A stretch of 27,292 bases of DNA, from positions 1 through 27,292 of the forward strand of contig JAFDBA010000021.1 of the NCBI GenBank assembly GCA_019313505.1, in the 5' to 3' direction. The stretch is from Deltaproteobacteria bacterium (lineage in GTDB: Bacteria; Desulfobacterota; Desulfobacteria; Desulfobacterales; UBA11574). Each line of letters starts with the position of its first letter. Position 1 is the first letter of the stretch. The position numbers and the translations under genes are program-made. Under the pieces are notes generated by a model. The model saw nothing but the letters and a program-made list of their open reading frames with translations, did no database searches and was not told where the DNA came from. This document shows positions 1-7,579 of the stretch, piece after piece.

Positions 1-248
1 GGAGACACATAAATATCATCAGGCCCCGGCAAGTAATTGTAATTAGGCGCCCGTAAAAATCCGAATCCGTCCGGCAGTATTTCGAGTGTACCTTCTCCGA
101 ATATTAAACCGGTCTTCTCAATTTCTGCCTGTAATAGGGCAAAAATAAGATCCTGCTTTCTCATTCCAGCAGCCCCATCAATCTTAAAATCTTTGGCCAA
201 AAGGGCTAACTCATGGATTTTCTTGTCTTTAAGTTGAACAATGTTCAT
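1..248 (-). CDS. rho: Transcription termination factor Rho, N-terminal part (runs off the window)
   Basis: Rho is the hexameric RNA-dependent ATPase helicase that ends transcription of untranslated RNA. Only the first ~82 residues lie here. They begin MNIVQLKDKKIHELALLAK, the helical Rho_N domain. After that comes the start of the RNA-binding cold-shock-like domain, with LEILPDGFGFLR and GPDDIYVS, which closely match the classical Rho primary RNA-binding site. The ATPase domain lies beyond position 1. The ATG is at 246-248. The gene lies downstream of coaE on the same strand with a 185-base gap that could be a regulatory leader. Family identity is clear from the two motifs; nothing can be said about the missing C-terminus. 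Confidence 0.95.
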   Translation of the reverse strand, partial: MNIVQLKDKKIHELALLAKDFKIDGAAGMRKQDLIFALLQAEIEKTGLIFGEGTLEILPDGFGFLRAPNYNYLPGPDDIYVS

Positions 249-433
249 AATAAGGGAATTCCTTTTTATAAGCGGCCTGACCGCGTTGTAAAATAATACT
301 ACAAATTATTAACCGGATCCATATCGGCTTTTATGGAAGAATATATGCGTTCAGTGAATTAATTTGAAAAACCAGGCATTCTCTCCAAAAGGGGGGACCC
401 AAACGGGCATGTTTCAATCAATTTTCAAAAATT
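249..433 (-). other. Untranslated gap between coaE and rho
   Basis: This is 185 bases without an ORF, upstream of rho and downstream of coaE. It holds a small GC hairpin (GCGG/CCGC near 272-285) and a G-rich stretch near 389-400. Rho leaders are often used for autoregulation, but no recognisable attenuator or strong promoter is visible here. Confidence 0.35.
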
Positions 434-1096
434 TTATAATATGATTTCCCGCCTGTCAAGGATTTTCGATTCTTTTTGTTTATTATTAAAATATTTTTCA
501 TATAGCTGATCAACGGATCTTATTAGTTGCTCCTTTGAACCGTCATTTGACAATACAAACCCTCCACGTTCAACCTTCTCTTTATCCGGCATTTGAACAT
601 TTAAAAGTTCTTCAGCCTCATCACGGGAGACGTTATCACGGTCCATCAGCCTTTTAACCCGTAATTTGCCGGCAGCACTAACCACAACAATCAGGTCGAA
701 CTGTTCTTCCATGCCGAGTTCAAAAAGAAGAGGAACTTCTACCACCAAAACATGATTACCTTGCTGCTCTGCTTGAACCATCTTTTGCTGCATAAGCTTC
801 GATATCTCCGGATGTATGAACCGCTCCAGGGAAAGCCGGGCGGCCCCATCGTTTACAATAATACGTCGCAGCATTTGACGATTCAGCGTGCCGTCACTTA
901 AAAATACCTTTGCACCGAAATAGTTGAAGATTTTTTCATAAGCCGTCGAGCCCGGAGCAACAGTTTCCCTGGCAAGTGCATCGGAACTTATAATCTTTAT
1001 ACCCAGCTCTTTCAATCGATTACAAACAAAGCTTTTGCCGGATCCGGCCCCCCCGGTAACAGCAACTTTAAAAACTTTTTTTATAGTTTCGATCAT
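434..1096 (-). CDS. coaE: Dephospho-CoA kinase
   Basis: CoaE phosphorylates the 3'-hydroxyl of the ribose of dephospho-CoA with ATP, the last step of coenzyme A synthesis in the cytoplasm. From the chosen ATG (MIETIKKVFKVAVTGG) the protein is ~220 residues, the usual family size. The P-loop GGAGSGKS lies near residues 15-22. SSDALARE, the substrate-binding Asp region, follows, and VEVPLLFE and RLMDRDNVSRDEAEE (lid region) come later. A TTG at 1157-1159 in the same frame would add 21 residues that do not resemble the family, so I prefer the ATG. No strong Shine-Dalgarno sequence precedes either start. The gene is probably co-oriented with rho, an arrangement I associate with this group. Confidence 0.93.
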   Translation of the reverse strand: MIETIKKVFKVAVTGGAGSGKSFVCNRLKELGIKIISSDALARETVAPGSTAYEKIFNYFGAKVFLSDGTLNRQMLRRIIVNDGAARLSLERFIHPEISKLMQQKMVQAEQQGNHVLVVEVPLLFELGMEEQFDLIVVVSAAGKLRVKRLMDRDNVSRDEAEELLNVQMPDKEKVERGGFVLSNDGSKEQLIRSVDQLYEKYFNNKQKESKILDRREIIL

Positions 1097-1218
1097 AACA
1101 GTATCCGGATAGACACAACCTGAAAATAGTGATATTAAACGTAAAGGATCCTGGCCCAAAAGACCAGGCTTTGGTTTGTCCTTGAAAGGGACTGTTTTAC
1201 TTAAAACCGTTCAAGTTA

Positions 1219-1338
1219 AAAGTGATCTAAAGTTTGAAGTGAGCTAAAGTTAAGGAGTCGCTACGCTCCGGCTATTTATTTTAGATAAAATTGACAGAAT
1301 ACCTTAACTTTAGGCACTTTAGGTCACTTTAGGCACTT
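1219..1338. repeat. Imperfect inverted-repeat element with CTAAAGTG submotifs
   Basis: The left arm (1219-1254) and right arm (1302-1338) are imperfect reverse complements. Each contains several copies of the submotif CTAAAG or its complement, ending in AAAGTTAAGG and CCTTAACTTT. The spacer carries a GC-rich segment, GGAGTCGCTACGCTCC (1254-1269). The element fills most of the 342-base gap between divergent coaE and the tRNA nucleotidyltransferase gene. It contains no ORF and looks like a dispersed intergenic repeat. There is only one copy in this window. Confidence 0.6.
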
Positions 1339-1438
1339 AACACTCAATAAATTTAGATATTTTTTGCCATAAAAAACACAAAAATTATAAATAAGGAACT
1401 AAATTCTTGGCGCAACGTCAAGAAAAGTAAAAAGATCA

Positions 1439-2815
1439 ATGATTCATTTTAATCCAGATATTTTTCCTCAAAAAAAAGGCGCTTATATCATTGGCGGCTC
1501 AATCAGGGATTTACTTCTTGATCGAATTCCAACCGACTATGACATTGCGGTCAAGGAAAATCCAAAAAAATTTGCGGAAAAGATAGCCAAAAACATATCG
1601 GGCCGCCTGGTCAGAATAGGAAAACCGGGGCAGATGATCATCCGTGTTGTATCAGATGATCATATTTTTGATATAACATCTTTAAACGGCTGCTCCATAG
1701 AAAACGACCTTAAAAAGAGAGATTTTAGCATCAATGCCATGGCATACGACCTGTTTTCAGGAGAAATTATTGACTGCCTGGGCGGTCTTCGAGATCTTGC
1801 CGATAAAAAAGTTCGTATGGTTTCAACAGATATTTTTAGAAAAGATCCGATCCGCTTGATACGTGCCTATAGAATAGGCGCATGTTTGAATTTCGAAATC
1901 GAACCACAGACCGCTTCCATTATAAGATCTAATGCAAAACTGATAGAAAATTCAGCCGGTGAACGGATAAGGGGCGAAATTGTCAAAATGATAGGCACGT
2001 CAAAATCCTATTATTATCTTTCCCAAATGGCTGACACCGAACTTTTAACTGCCATATTTCCCGATCTTGACCGGCTAAAAGGATGCCTTCAAAACAGCCA
2101 CCATCTTTATGACGTATTTGAACATACAATGCAAGCATATCGCCATCTTGAAACCATACTCAACGATCCTGCCGGGTTATTGCCGGATACTTCCATCCAG
2201 ATCCGCCGATATATTGATGAAGGCATAACAGTGCTCCTTAAATATGCAATTTTGTTGCATGACATCGGAAAGCCTTTCGCAAAGAATATAGATGACCTGG
2301 GAGCAATCCATTTCTACGGTCATTCCAGGGAAAGTGCTGATCTGGCTCAAAAAATCAGCCAAAGGTTGAGATTTTCCAACCGTGAAAAACGTTTCATTGA
2401 TTTTATTATCCGCAACCATTTAAAGCCGCTTTCTTTATTTTCGGCCATGCAAAAAAAAACTTTAACGCAAAAGAGTTTAACACGTTTCTTTATGAAATGC
2501 GGAGAAAACACGCCGGCTCTGCTGTTGCATACCCTTGCTGATATCATGGCAAAACGAGACAAGCCAAATCAAACAAACAAGGCCTTCATAGGATTTATAA
2601 AAGAGATGATTCACAATTTTTTTTATAGCTTTAAACCCAAAATCAAAGAACCGCCGCTTATTACAGGCCGTGATCTTATTAATGAATTTAAGCTTACCCC
2701 TTCACCTCTATTCAAATCTATTCTAAACCTTGTGGAAGAAGATAAAATAACAAATAAAATTAACAGCAGGGACGAAGCCCTGGCACTGGTAAGGGATTAC
2801 CTGAATCGTGCCTGA
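1439..2815 (+). CDS. Class II tRNA nucleotidyltransferase / poly(A) polymerase family protein with HD domain
   Basis: Members of this family add CCA (or only CC or only A) to tRNA 3' ends, or add poly(A). The N-terminal nucleotidyltransferase head shows GGSIRDLLLDR near residue 19 and the metal-binding DYDIA. KRDFSINAMAYDL and the GGLRDLADKKVRMV and RKDPIRLIRAYRIG motifs follow, all diagnostic of class II enzymes. Near residue 274 an HD phosphohydrolase motif (LLHDIGKP) is followed by GHSRESADLAQ and IRNHLKP, so the protein has the HD extension found in many bacterial CCA enzymes. Its length of 458 aa is normal. The ATG at 1439 is the first start in frame after a stop at 1400 and has no clear Shine-Dalgarno. 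Sequence alone cannot say whether it is CCA-, CC- or A-adding, so no symbol is given. Confidence 0.9.
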   Translation: MIHFNPDIFPQKKGAYIIGGSIRDLLLDRIPTDYDIAVKENPKKFAEKIAKNISGRLVRIGKPGQMIIRVVSDDHIFDITSLNGCSIENDLKKRDFSINAMAYDLFSGEIIDCLGGLRDLADKKVRMVSTDIFRKDPIRLIRAYRIGACLNFEIEPQTASIIRSNAKLIENSAGERIRGEIVKMIGTSKSYYYLSQMADTELLTAIFPDLDRLKGCLQNSHHLYDVFEHTMQAYRHLETILNDPAGLLPDTSIQIRRYIDEGITVLLKYAILLHDIGKPFAKNIDDLGAIHFYGHSRESADLAQKISQRLRFSNREKRFIDFIIRNHLKPLSLFSAMQKKTLTQKSLTRFFMKCGENTPALLLHTLADIMAKRDKPNQTNKAFIGFIKEMIHNFFYSFKPKIKEPPLITGRDLINEFKLTPSPLFKSILNLVEEDKITNKINSRDEALALVRDYLNRA

Positions 2816-2933
2816 ACGAAAACCCCGTTCAGGCATGATTGTTGATTGGCGATTGTTGATTTAAAAACCAAAATAAATTCATAGAGTTGGTAGTGACACG
2901 ATTAGAGCTGAATTCCCCTACACGGGGTTTTCG
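2809..2933. terminator. Nested hairpins in a convergent intergenic region
   Basis: A 10-bp perfect hairpin (TGCCTGAACG at 2809-2818 with CGTTCAGGCA at 2826-2835) overlaps the stop codon of the upstream gene. A second, longer-range inverted repeat pairs CGAAAACCCCG (2817-2827) with CGGGGTTTTCG (2923-2933). The two pairings are mutually exclusive. The site lies between convergent genes, so a bidirectional terminator role is plausible. Neither strand has the classical U-run immediately after the stem. Confidence 0.45.
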
Positions 2934-2941
2934 GTCAAGCA

Positions 2942-3979
2942 CTAAATACCAGAACTTGACGACTTCGTAAAAAGTCCAACTTCTGTATTGCGCTGCATCC
3001 TTCCCCAGAACCCGGCCGGCATAAAGAGAACAGCAAAGATAAGCACCGCCCCATAAAGGAATTCATGGCCCGCCGGAATCAGAGGGTGAAAAATGAACTG
3101 ATCCAAAGGATAAATAATTAGCGCAGCCAGAGCGGGTCCTATAACGGTGAACCGACCTCCGCAAATAGCAAAGATCATGGGAATGGCGGAAAAATGAAGT
3201 CCATAGACCAGTCCCGGGTTGATATATCGGACCAGGTGTGCGTAACAGGCACCACTGATCCCGGTGAAAAAGGCACTGAGCAGCATGGAGAGCAATCGAA
3301 AGCTGTTCGCCCGAATGCCTACGGCTTCGGCAGCGACTTCCTCTTCGCGGATGGCCTGAAGTGCCAGACCAAGATTGGAACGAAATATAAATCCCACCAG
3401 GCCCAGTAATACGAGGGAATAGATAAGTATAAGATAATAAGAGGCGGTAATACTGGAATAAAAATCGATATGCCATGAACCCAGGTGTAGAGAGGGAAAT
3501 CCCGGCAGACCTACCAGCCCGAGGGAACCGTGGGTCAGTCCATCCCAGTTATCGGTAACAACTCTGGGAATTTCTATAAAGGCCAGGGTTGCCAGGGCAA
3601 AATAAGCACCTCTCAGGCGCATGCATATCAGGCCCATAATAAAACCAAGACCTGTGGTTATGAATCCGGCTAAAGGAATTGTGAGCCAGACAGACAGGCC
3701 CGCATCAAGACTTAAAAGAGCCGAAGCATAAGCACCGGCTCCAAAAAAAGCGGCATGCCCAAGGGAAATCGAACCGCTCACGCCCAGAATGTTCCAGGCA
3801 AGTGCCAGGGTAGCCAGGAGCAGGGCATGGGTAAAGACTTGCAGAATATAGTCATTGTGCCAAACCAGAACCGGAAGCAGCAACAAGAAGAATAGAGCCA
3901 TCAGAAGAACGACTTTATCCAGCTTTAAACGCTTGCTTAAGCCATATCGAGAATTTTTTATCAATGATGAATTAATCAT
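2942..3979 (-). CDS. livM: Branched-chain amino acid type ABC transporter permease, LivM family
   Basis: LivM is one of the two inner-membrane channel subunits of high-affinity branched-chain amino acid (or related amide/urea) importers. The protein is 345 aa and strongly hydrophobic, with about ten membrane segments. It shows the family motifs NILGVSGSISLGHAAFFG near residue 70, RGAYFALATLAF, and the cytoplasmic coupling loop ALQAIREEEVAAEAVGI. It lies 47 bases after livH on the same strand. The last codons (TKSSSSGI) are encoded partly by a dispersed repeat motif at 2961-2976, suggesting the native C-terminus was replaced by repeat sequence. No LivG or LivF ATPase gene is next to it. The true substrate is not knowable from sequence. 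Confidence 0.9.
   Translation of the reverse strand: MINSSLIKNSRYGLSKRLKLDKVVLLMALFFLLLLPVLVWHNDYILQVFTHALLLATLALAWNILGVSGSISLGHAAFFGAGAYASALLSLDAGLSVWLTIPLAGFITTGLGFIMGLICMRLRGAYFALATLAFIEIPRVVTDNWDGLTHGSLGLVGLPGFPSLHLGSWHIDFYSSITASYYLILIYSLVLLGLVGFIFRSNLGLALQAIREEEVAAEAVGIRANSFRLLSMLLSAFFTGISGACYAHLVRYINPGLVYGLHFSAIPMIFAICGGRFTVIGPALAALIIYPLDQFIFHPLIPAGHEFLYGAVLIFAVLFMPAGFWGRMQRNTEVGLFTKSSSSGI
2961..2976. repeat. Dispersed palindromic motif, copy 1 (inside livM 3' end)
   Basis: GACTTCGTAAAAAGTC is an imperfect palindrome. It shares TTCGTAAAAAGTC with a copy at 7425-7443, and TCGTAAAAAGT with a reverse-oriented copy at 11976-11992. This copy forms part of the coding 3' end of livM. Confidence 0.55.
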
Positions 3980-4026
3980 TGTATTTTTCGGAATAGTAGG
4001 TGTTCACAGGTTCAGGGTTAATGACC

Positions 4027-4881
4027 TTACAATTTATCACCAAGAATACCATGGGGCCTGAAAGTCAGCAGGGTGAGTAACAAAACGGCGGCAACCATTT
4101 CGCGCCAGCTGGCTCCGCAGAATATCACGGTAAAGGATTCTGCCAGTCCCAAAATCCAGCCTGCCAAAATGATTCCGCTCAGGCGGCCGACACCGGCAAA
4201 AATTGTAATGGTAATGGCCAGTAAAGTGACCTCACGTCCGGTTGACGGGTAGAGATAGTGGATGCAGCCGTAAAGCGGTCCTGCAAGACCGATAAGCACG
4301 GCCCCTAGACAGAAAGCGAGTGTTCCCATGACCGCCACATTGATTCCGGCCAGAGCAGCCGCTTCCTTATCCTGAATCGTGGCCCTCAGCGCCTTTCCCA
4401 GATATGTTCGATACATGATGATGTAAAGCAAAAAGATAATAATAAGGGATAAAATAAGCAGAGTAAGCTGGCCGTAACTCATGTAAAAACCATGAAAACG
4501 GATACCTTGATTCAGGGATGGAATGCGGATGAGTCGATAATTACCGGAAAAGAGGAAGAGCATACTGTTTTGGATTACAATGGCCACTCCGAAGCTAAGC
4601 ACGATGGAATTCAGCTCCAGAGGTTCGCTGAGCCGGGCAAATAGGCGTTGAAGCCCCAGGCAAACCAAAAGTAACACCAGAATGGCGACCGGAAATGTGA
4701 ACACAAAGGGTAAAGCACATACTTTCCAGAGCCAGTAGGCCACGTAGCCTGCTAAAACCAGCAGTTCACCATGAGCCAGATTAAAATTACGAGTTACCCC
4801 AAAGATCAGGGCAAATCCGAGTGCTATCAGGGTATAAAAGGAACCAAGAGAAATACCGGAAACCAGAACCGTAGTCCACAT
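4027..4881 (-). CDS. livH: Branched-chain amino acid type ABC transporter permease, LivH family
   Basis: LivH pairs with LivM to form the transmembrane pathway of a Liv-type ABC importer. The 284-aa protein is almost entirely hydrophobic, with about eight membrane segments. The N-terminal SLGSFYTLIALGFALIFGV and FNLAHGELLVLAGY are the LivH signature. LGKALRATIQDKEAAALAGI near residue 180 is the loop that contacts the ATPase. The ATG lies 3 bases after the stop codon of the binding-protein gene with no convincing Shine-Dalgarno, so translation is probably coupled to it. Substrate specificity depends on the upstream binding protein. Confidence 0.92.
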   Translation of the reverse strand: MWTTVLVSGISLGSFYTLIALGFALIFGVTRNFNLAHGELLVLAGYVAYWLWKVCALPFVFTFPVAILVLLLVCLGLQRLFARLSEPLELNSIVLSFGVAIVIQNSMLFLFSGNYRLIRIPSLNQGIRFHGFYMSYGQLTLLILSLIIIFLLYIIMYRTYLGKALRATIQDKEAAALAGINVAVMGTLAFCLGAVLIGLAGPLYGCIHYLYPSTGREVTLLAITITIFAGVGRLSGIILAGWILGLAESFTVIFCGASWREMVAAVLLLTLLTFRPHGILGDKL

Positions 4882-4884
4882 AAG

Positions 4885-6120
4885 CTATCTTTGATCCCAT
4901 GAAGGTGTTGGATAAACCGGCTGTCCGGTAGCTCGATCAGGTGGATAGACAACCACAAATTTTCCTTTCTGGATCTGGACAACCATGTGGCGGTAATGGA
5001 GGGGATCTCCATTTTTGCCAAAGGCAAGATGCTCCATGGGCAGAACCAGGTCAAGTTTTGTCAATGCTATGCGAATATTATCACCTGTAAGGGGCCGGCC
5101 GTTATGCAGCACTGTCTTCATGGCCGCAATAAGAGCTCCGGCAGATGTGTAACCGTGCATGTTGGTGGTATTCGGCTGCCGTTTGAACATTTGGCGAAAT
5201 TTCTGAACAAAAGCTTTGGAAGTTGCTTCCGTACCCGGTTCGGTAATTCCTGGATTCCAGGCGCAAGTGCTGTAAAGGTAGTCGGCATCTTTACCCATGG
5301 CCCGTATAAAACTTTCATATGCAATACCAAATGGGCCGATGTACGCTTTTGGTGACATTTTGTTTTCTTTAAGCTGGCGCACAAGAAGGATATGATCTGG
5401 TGTAAAACCACCTGAAACGATAACATCAATCTTCATGTCAGCCAGTTTGGCTATAAGCGGGGTGAAGTCAGGCGTACACGGACGGAATTTATCAATTAGT
5501 TGTACCTTAAGGCCATGGGTCTTAAAACAGCGTTCAAGGTCACGGGCCAGTTCGGTGGAACCGGGTGTAGCAGCGTGTAGAATGGCAAGATGTTGGGGCT
5601 TGAAATGTTCGGCAAGGATTCCACAGAGCGGTTCAACAAAGCCCTGAAGCCGGGAAACTCTGAAAAAGTATGGATTTTTATGCTGTGTCAGCTCCTTTTG
5701 CAGGCTGGCACTGGCCACATAGGGAATCCGGTATTTTTTAGCTACTGCAGCGATGGGCCCTACCAGGGAATCGACATAACCGCCGGTGAGAGCAACCACC
5801 TTTTCCCATGAGCACAACTCTTCAGCCCTGGAGATGGCCACATCCGGCCGGCTCTGATCATCCCGTGAGATAAGACGTAGCTGCTTTCCTCCGATACCTC
5901 CGGCCTCGTTGGCTTCGGCCACAGCAACCTCGATCCCCTGATGGATTTCAATACCATTTTTTGCCAGCCTGCCGGAAAGAGGGTTGATCTCGCCGATTTT
6001 AATGACAGTGGCAGGAGTTGCCCGGCTCCATAGAACAAGCATAAGTAAGCAGGTAATGATAGAGCAGCGTTTGAAAAACGTTAAGAAAAAGCTCTGGTAA
6101 GTTGCCGGTTTTTTTCTCAT
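4885..6120 (-). CDS. ABC transporter substrate-binding protein, Liv/amide (Peripla_BP_6) family
   Basis: This is a periplasmic solute receptor for the LivH/LivM importer that follows it. A basic N-terminus and hydrophobic stretch (about residues 17-33, IITCLLMLVLW) form a signal peptide, probably cleaved after the alanine-rich SRATPA. The mature protein starts with IKIGEINPLSG, the conserved first strand of the fold. EVAVAEANEAGGIGG and the DDQSRPDVAISRAEEL segment are typical, as is VALTGGYVDSLVGPIAAVA around the ligand pocket. There is no lipobox cysteine. Its length (411 aa) is normal. The ligand could be a branched-chain amino acid, amide, urea or aromatic compound. The gene follows the MBL-fold hydrolase gene by 54 bases, so the whole set probably forms one operon. 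Confidence 0.9.
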   Translation of the reverse strand: MRKKPATYQSFFLTFFKRCSIITCLLMLVLWSRATPATVIKIGEINPLSGRLAKNGIEIHQGIEVAVAEANEAGGIGGKQLRLISRDDQSRPDVAISRAEELCSWEKVVALTGGYVDSLVGPIAAVAKKYRIPYVASASLQKELTQHKNPYFFRVSRLQGFVEPLCGILAEHFKPQHLAILHAATPGSTELARDLERCFKTHGLKVQLIDKFRPCTPDFTPLIAKLADMKIDVIVSGGFTPDHILLVRQLKENKMSPKAYIGPFGIAYESFIRAMGKDADYLYSTCAWNPGITEPGTEATSKAFVQKFRQMFKRQPNTTNMHGYTSAGALIAAMKTVLHNGRPLTGDNIRIALTKLDLVLPMEHLAFGKNGDPLHYRHMVVQIQKGKFVVVYPPDRATGQPVYPTPSWDQR

Positions 6121-6174
6121 GGCAAAAGCCTTACATAATTCCTTAACATCGATCTGGTAGGGTTCGATGCTATA

Positions 6175-7137
6175 TCACGAAAGTGTCACCTTAGACCCTA
6201 CGCTATTTAGCATAAAACTCGAAGGAAACTCTTTTTGTAATAGCTGAATAGCTTTCCAGCCGGTACAATGCATGGGGATCAACACTTCAGGGCTCAACTT
6301 TTTAAATTCCGCAATAGTCTTGTCATGAATTTTCTCAAAAAATGGTCCGGTAAGATGGAACCCCCCCAGCACTGCTTGAATATTATTTTCCCCTGTTGTT
6401 TTCTGTGCAAACATAATTGTATTAATAATACCTGCATGGGCACATCCGGAAATTACTACCAGACCCTTTCCGTTGAGTTTAATGACAATGGACTGATCGT
6501 CGTCAAACGGATCAAAAACTAATTCTCCGTCTTTTTCTTTAAGGGCATTAGGCATTCCCTTTTCAAATTCCGTTGTACGTTCTACCTCTCCGGTTACCAT
6601 GATCATATCATCGGCGATCAGGGTCGGTGATTTGCTTTCCACGATTTCAACATTTTTCTGTTCAAGCTCATCTTTTATCAAAGTTCGGGGAAAAAGGCGC
6701 GTGCTGCCATCCGGGGTACGGGTATAGCGAGGATATTCAAATGCGCCGGGATGAACCACCAGGGGAATCGTTTCGGGTATTTTGTCGAGAATGCCGTAAA
6801 GGGAACCTGTGTGGTCCATGTGACCGTGGCTGATGACAATCGATTCTATTTTCTCAATATTTAGCCCCAGTTGTTCAATATTGTGGAGCACGCCGATTTT
6901 GGTATAACCGGTGTCGAAAAGGATGGTGTGTTTCATTTCCCCTTGATATACAGTGATCAGAAGGGACAGTCCGTGTTCCGCCAGAAGGGTGTCATCCAGA
7001 ATGTTGCCGTCCTTTGCCAGCGGGGGACGGGTGATAATTTCCGAGGGCGGCAGCAAAAGATCAATATAGTTGTCTATAAGGGTTAGAATTTCAACACGGT
7101 CCACTGCTTTTAAGGAAACAGGCAAATCAGTATTCAT
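6175..7137 (-). CDS. MBL-fold metallo-hydrolase, dihydropteroate-synthase-related (MptA-like/DHPS-type) subgroup
   Basis: This metallo-beta-lactamase fold enzyme has a conserved dinuclear metal site. SHGHMDHTG near residues 103-111 gives the HxHxDH metal ligands. FDTGYT precedes it, and ISGCAHAGIINT and VLGGFHLTG carry further histidines. IPMHCTGW lies near the C-terminus. This motif order matches the subgroup often annotated 7,8-dihydropterin-6-methyl-4-(ribofuranosyl)-aminobenzene-5'-phosphate synthase, though the substrate of most members is unknown. The start codon is chosen as the ATG at 7135-7137, because AGGAGG lies 7 bases upstream; a GTG one codon earlier is the alternative. It is the first gene of a likely operon with the Liv-type transporter genes, so it may act on the imported compound. 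Confidence 0.82.
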   Translation of the reverse strand: MNTDLPVSLKAVDRVEILTLIDNYIDLLLPPSEIITRPPLAKDGNILDDTLLAEHGLSLLITVYQGEMKHTILFDTGYTKIGVLHNIEQLGLNIEKIESIVISHGHMDHTGSLYGILDKIPETIPLVVHPGAFEYPRYTRTPDGSTRLFPRTLIKDELEQKNVEIVESKSPTLIADDMIMVTGEVERTTEFEKGMPNALKEKDGELVFDPFDDDQSIVIKLNGKGLVVISGCAHAGIINTIMFAQKTTGENNIQAVLGGFHLTGPFFEKIHDKTIAEFKKLSPEVLIPMHCTGWKAIQLLQKEFPSSFMLNSVGSKVTLS

Positions 7138-7424
7138 CACTCTTCCTCCTTTGGGTGTTAAGCGACATCATAGGGTTCCGCTGCCGAACCTTGGTGAAAC
7201 AATGCCGGATAAAGCGTTATGTTTTTGAAATAAAAGTGAAATAAAGCTGCTCAATGTCTTTTCAGCATGGTTAATTTGAAAATAGCTGCATATCATAACT
7301 ACCAATAAAGATACTATGGCACAAGACGTTCTTTCTTTCAAGTACGTAGCTGAAAAAAAGACTTATGCCGAAACTATTGTTTAAAAAAATCTTGGATGGG
7401 TGGGAAATAGCTCAATTAGAAATT

Positions 7425-7443
7425 GACGGTTTCGTAAAAAGTC
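7425..7443. repeat. Dispersed palindromic motif, copy 2
   Basis: GACGGTTTCGTAAAAAGTC shares 13 bases (TTCGTAAAAAGTC) with the copy at 2961-2976. It lies in the divergent region upstream of the PBP1A promoter. Confidence 0.55.
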
Positions 7444-7485
7444 AGATATTGTAGGTGGTGGATTTTGGGCTATCAAGTACCTTGC

Positions 7486-7514
7486 TTTACAGATTTATAT
7501 TTGATATTTATAAT
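7486..7514 (+). promoter_or_regulatory. Sigma-70-type promoter for the PBP1A gene
   Basis: TTTACA at 7486-7491 and a perfect TATAAT at 7509-7514 are separated by 17 bases. Transcription would start about 60 bases before the ATG at 7580. Confidence 0.6.
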
Positions 7515-7579
7515 ATCTTAATTTTATGATCCAACAAAACCAAAAAGCACGAGTTTGATCCGTTAAAGGTATAGGAGTT

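Larger units (their letters stand above)
7141..7579. other. 439-base divergent intergenic region
   Basis: This region separates the MBL/Liv unit (minus) from PBP1A (plus). Apart from the dispersed motif at 7425-7443 and the PBP1A promoter at 7486-7514 it holds no ORF or recognisable RNA. No convincing minus-strand promoter was found by eye for the MBL gene. Confidence 0.5.

Noticed and set aside
3063..3476. Long minus-strand frame within livM
   Set aside because: It overlaps livM in another frame and its product is Arg/Ser-rich with no family features.
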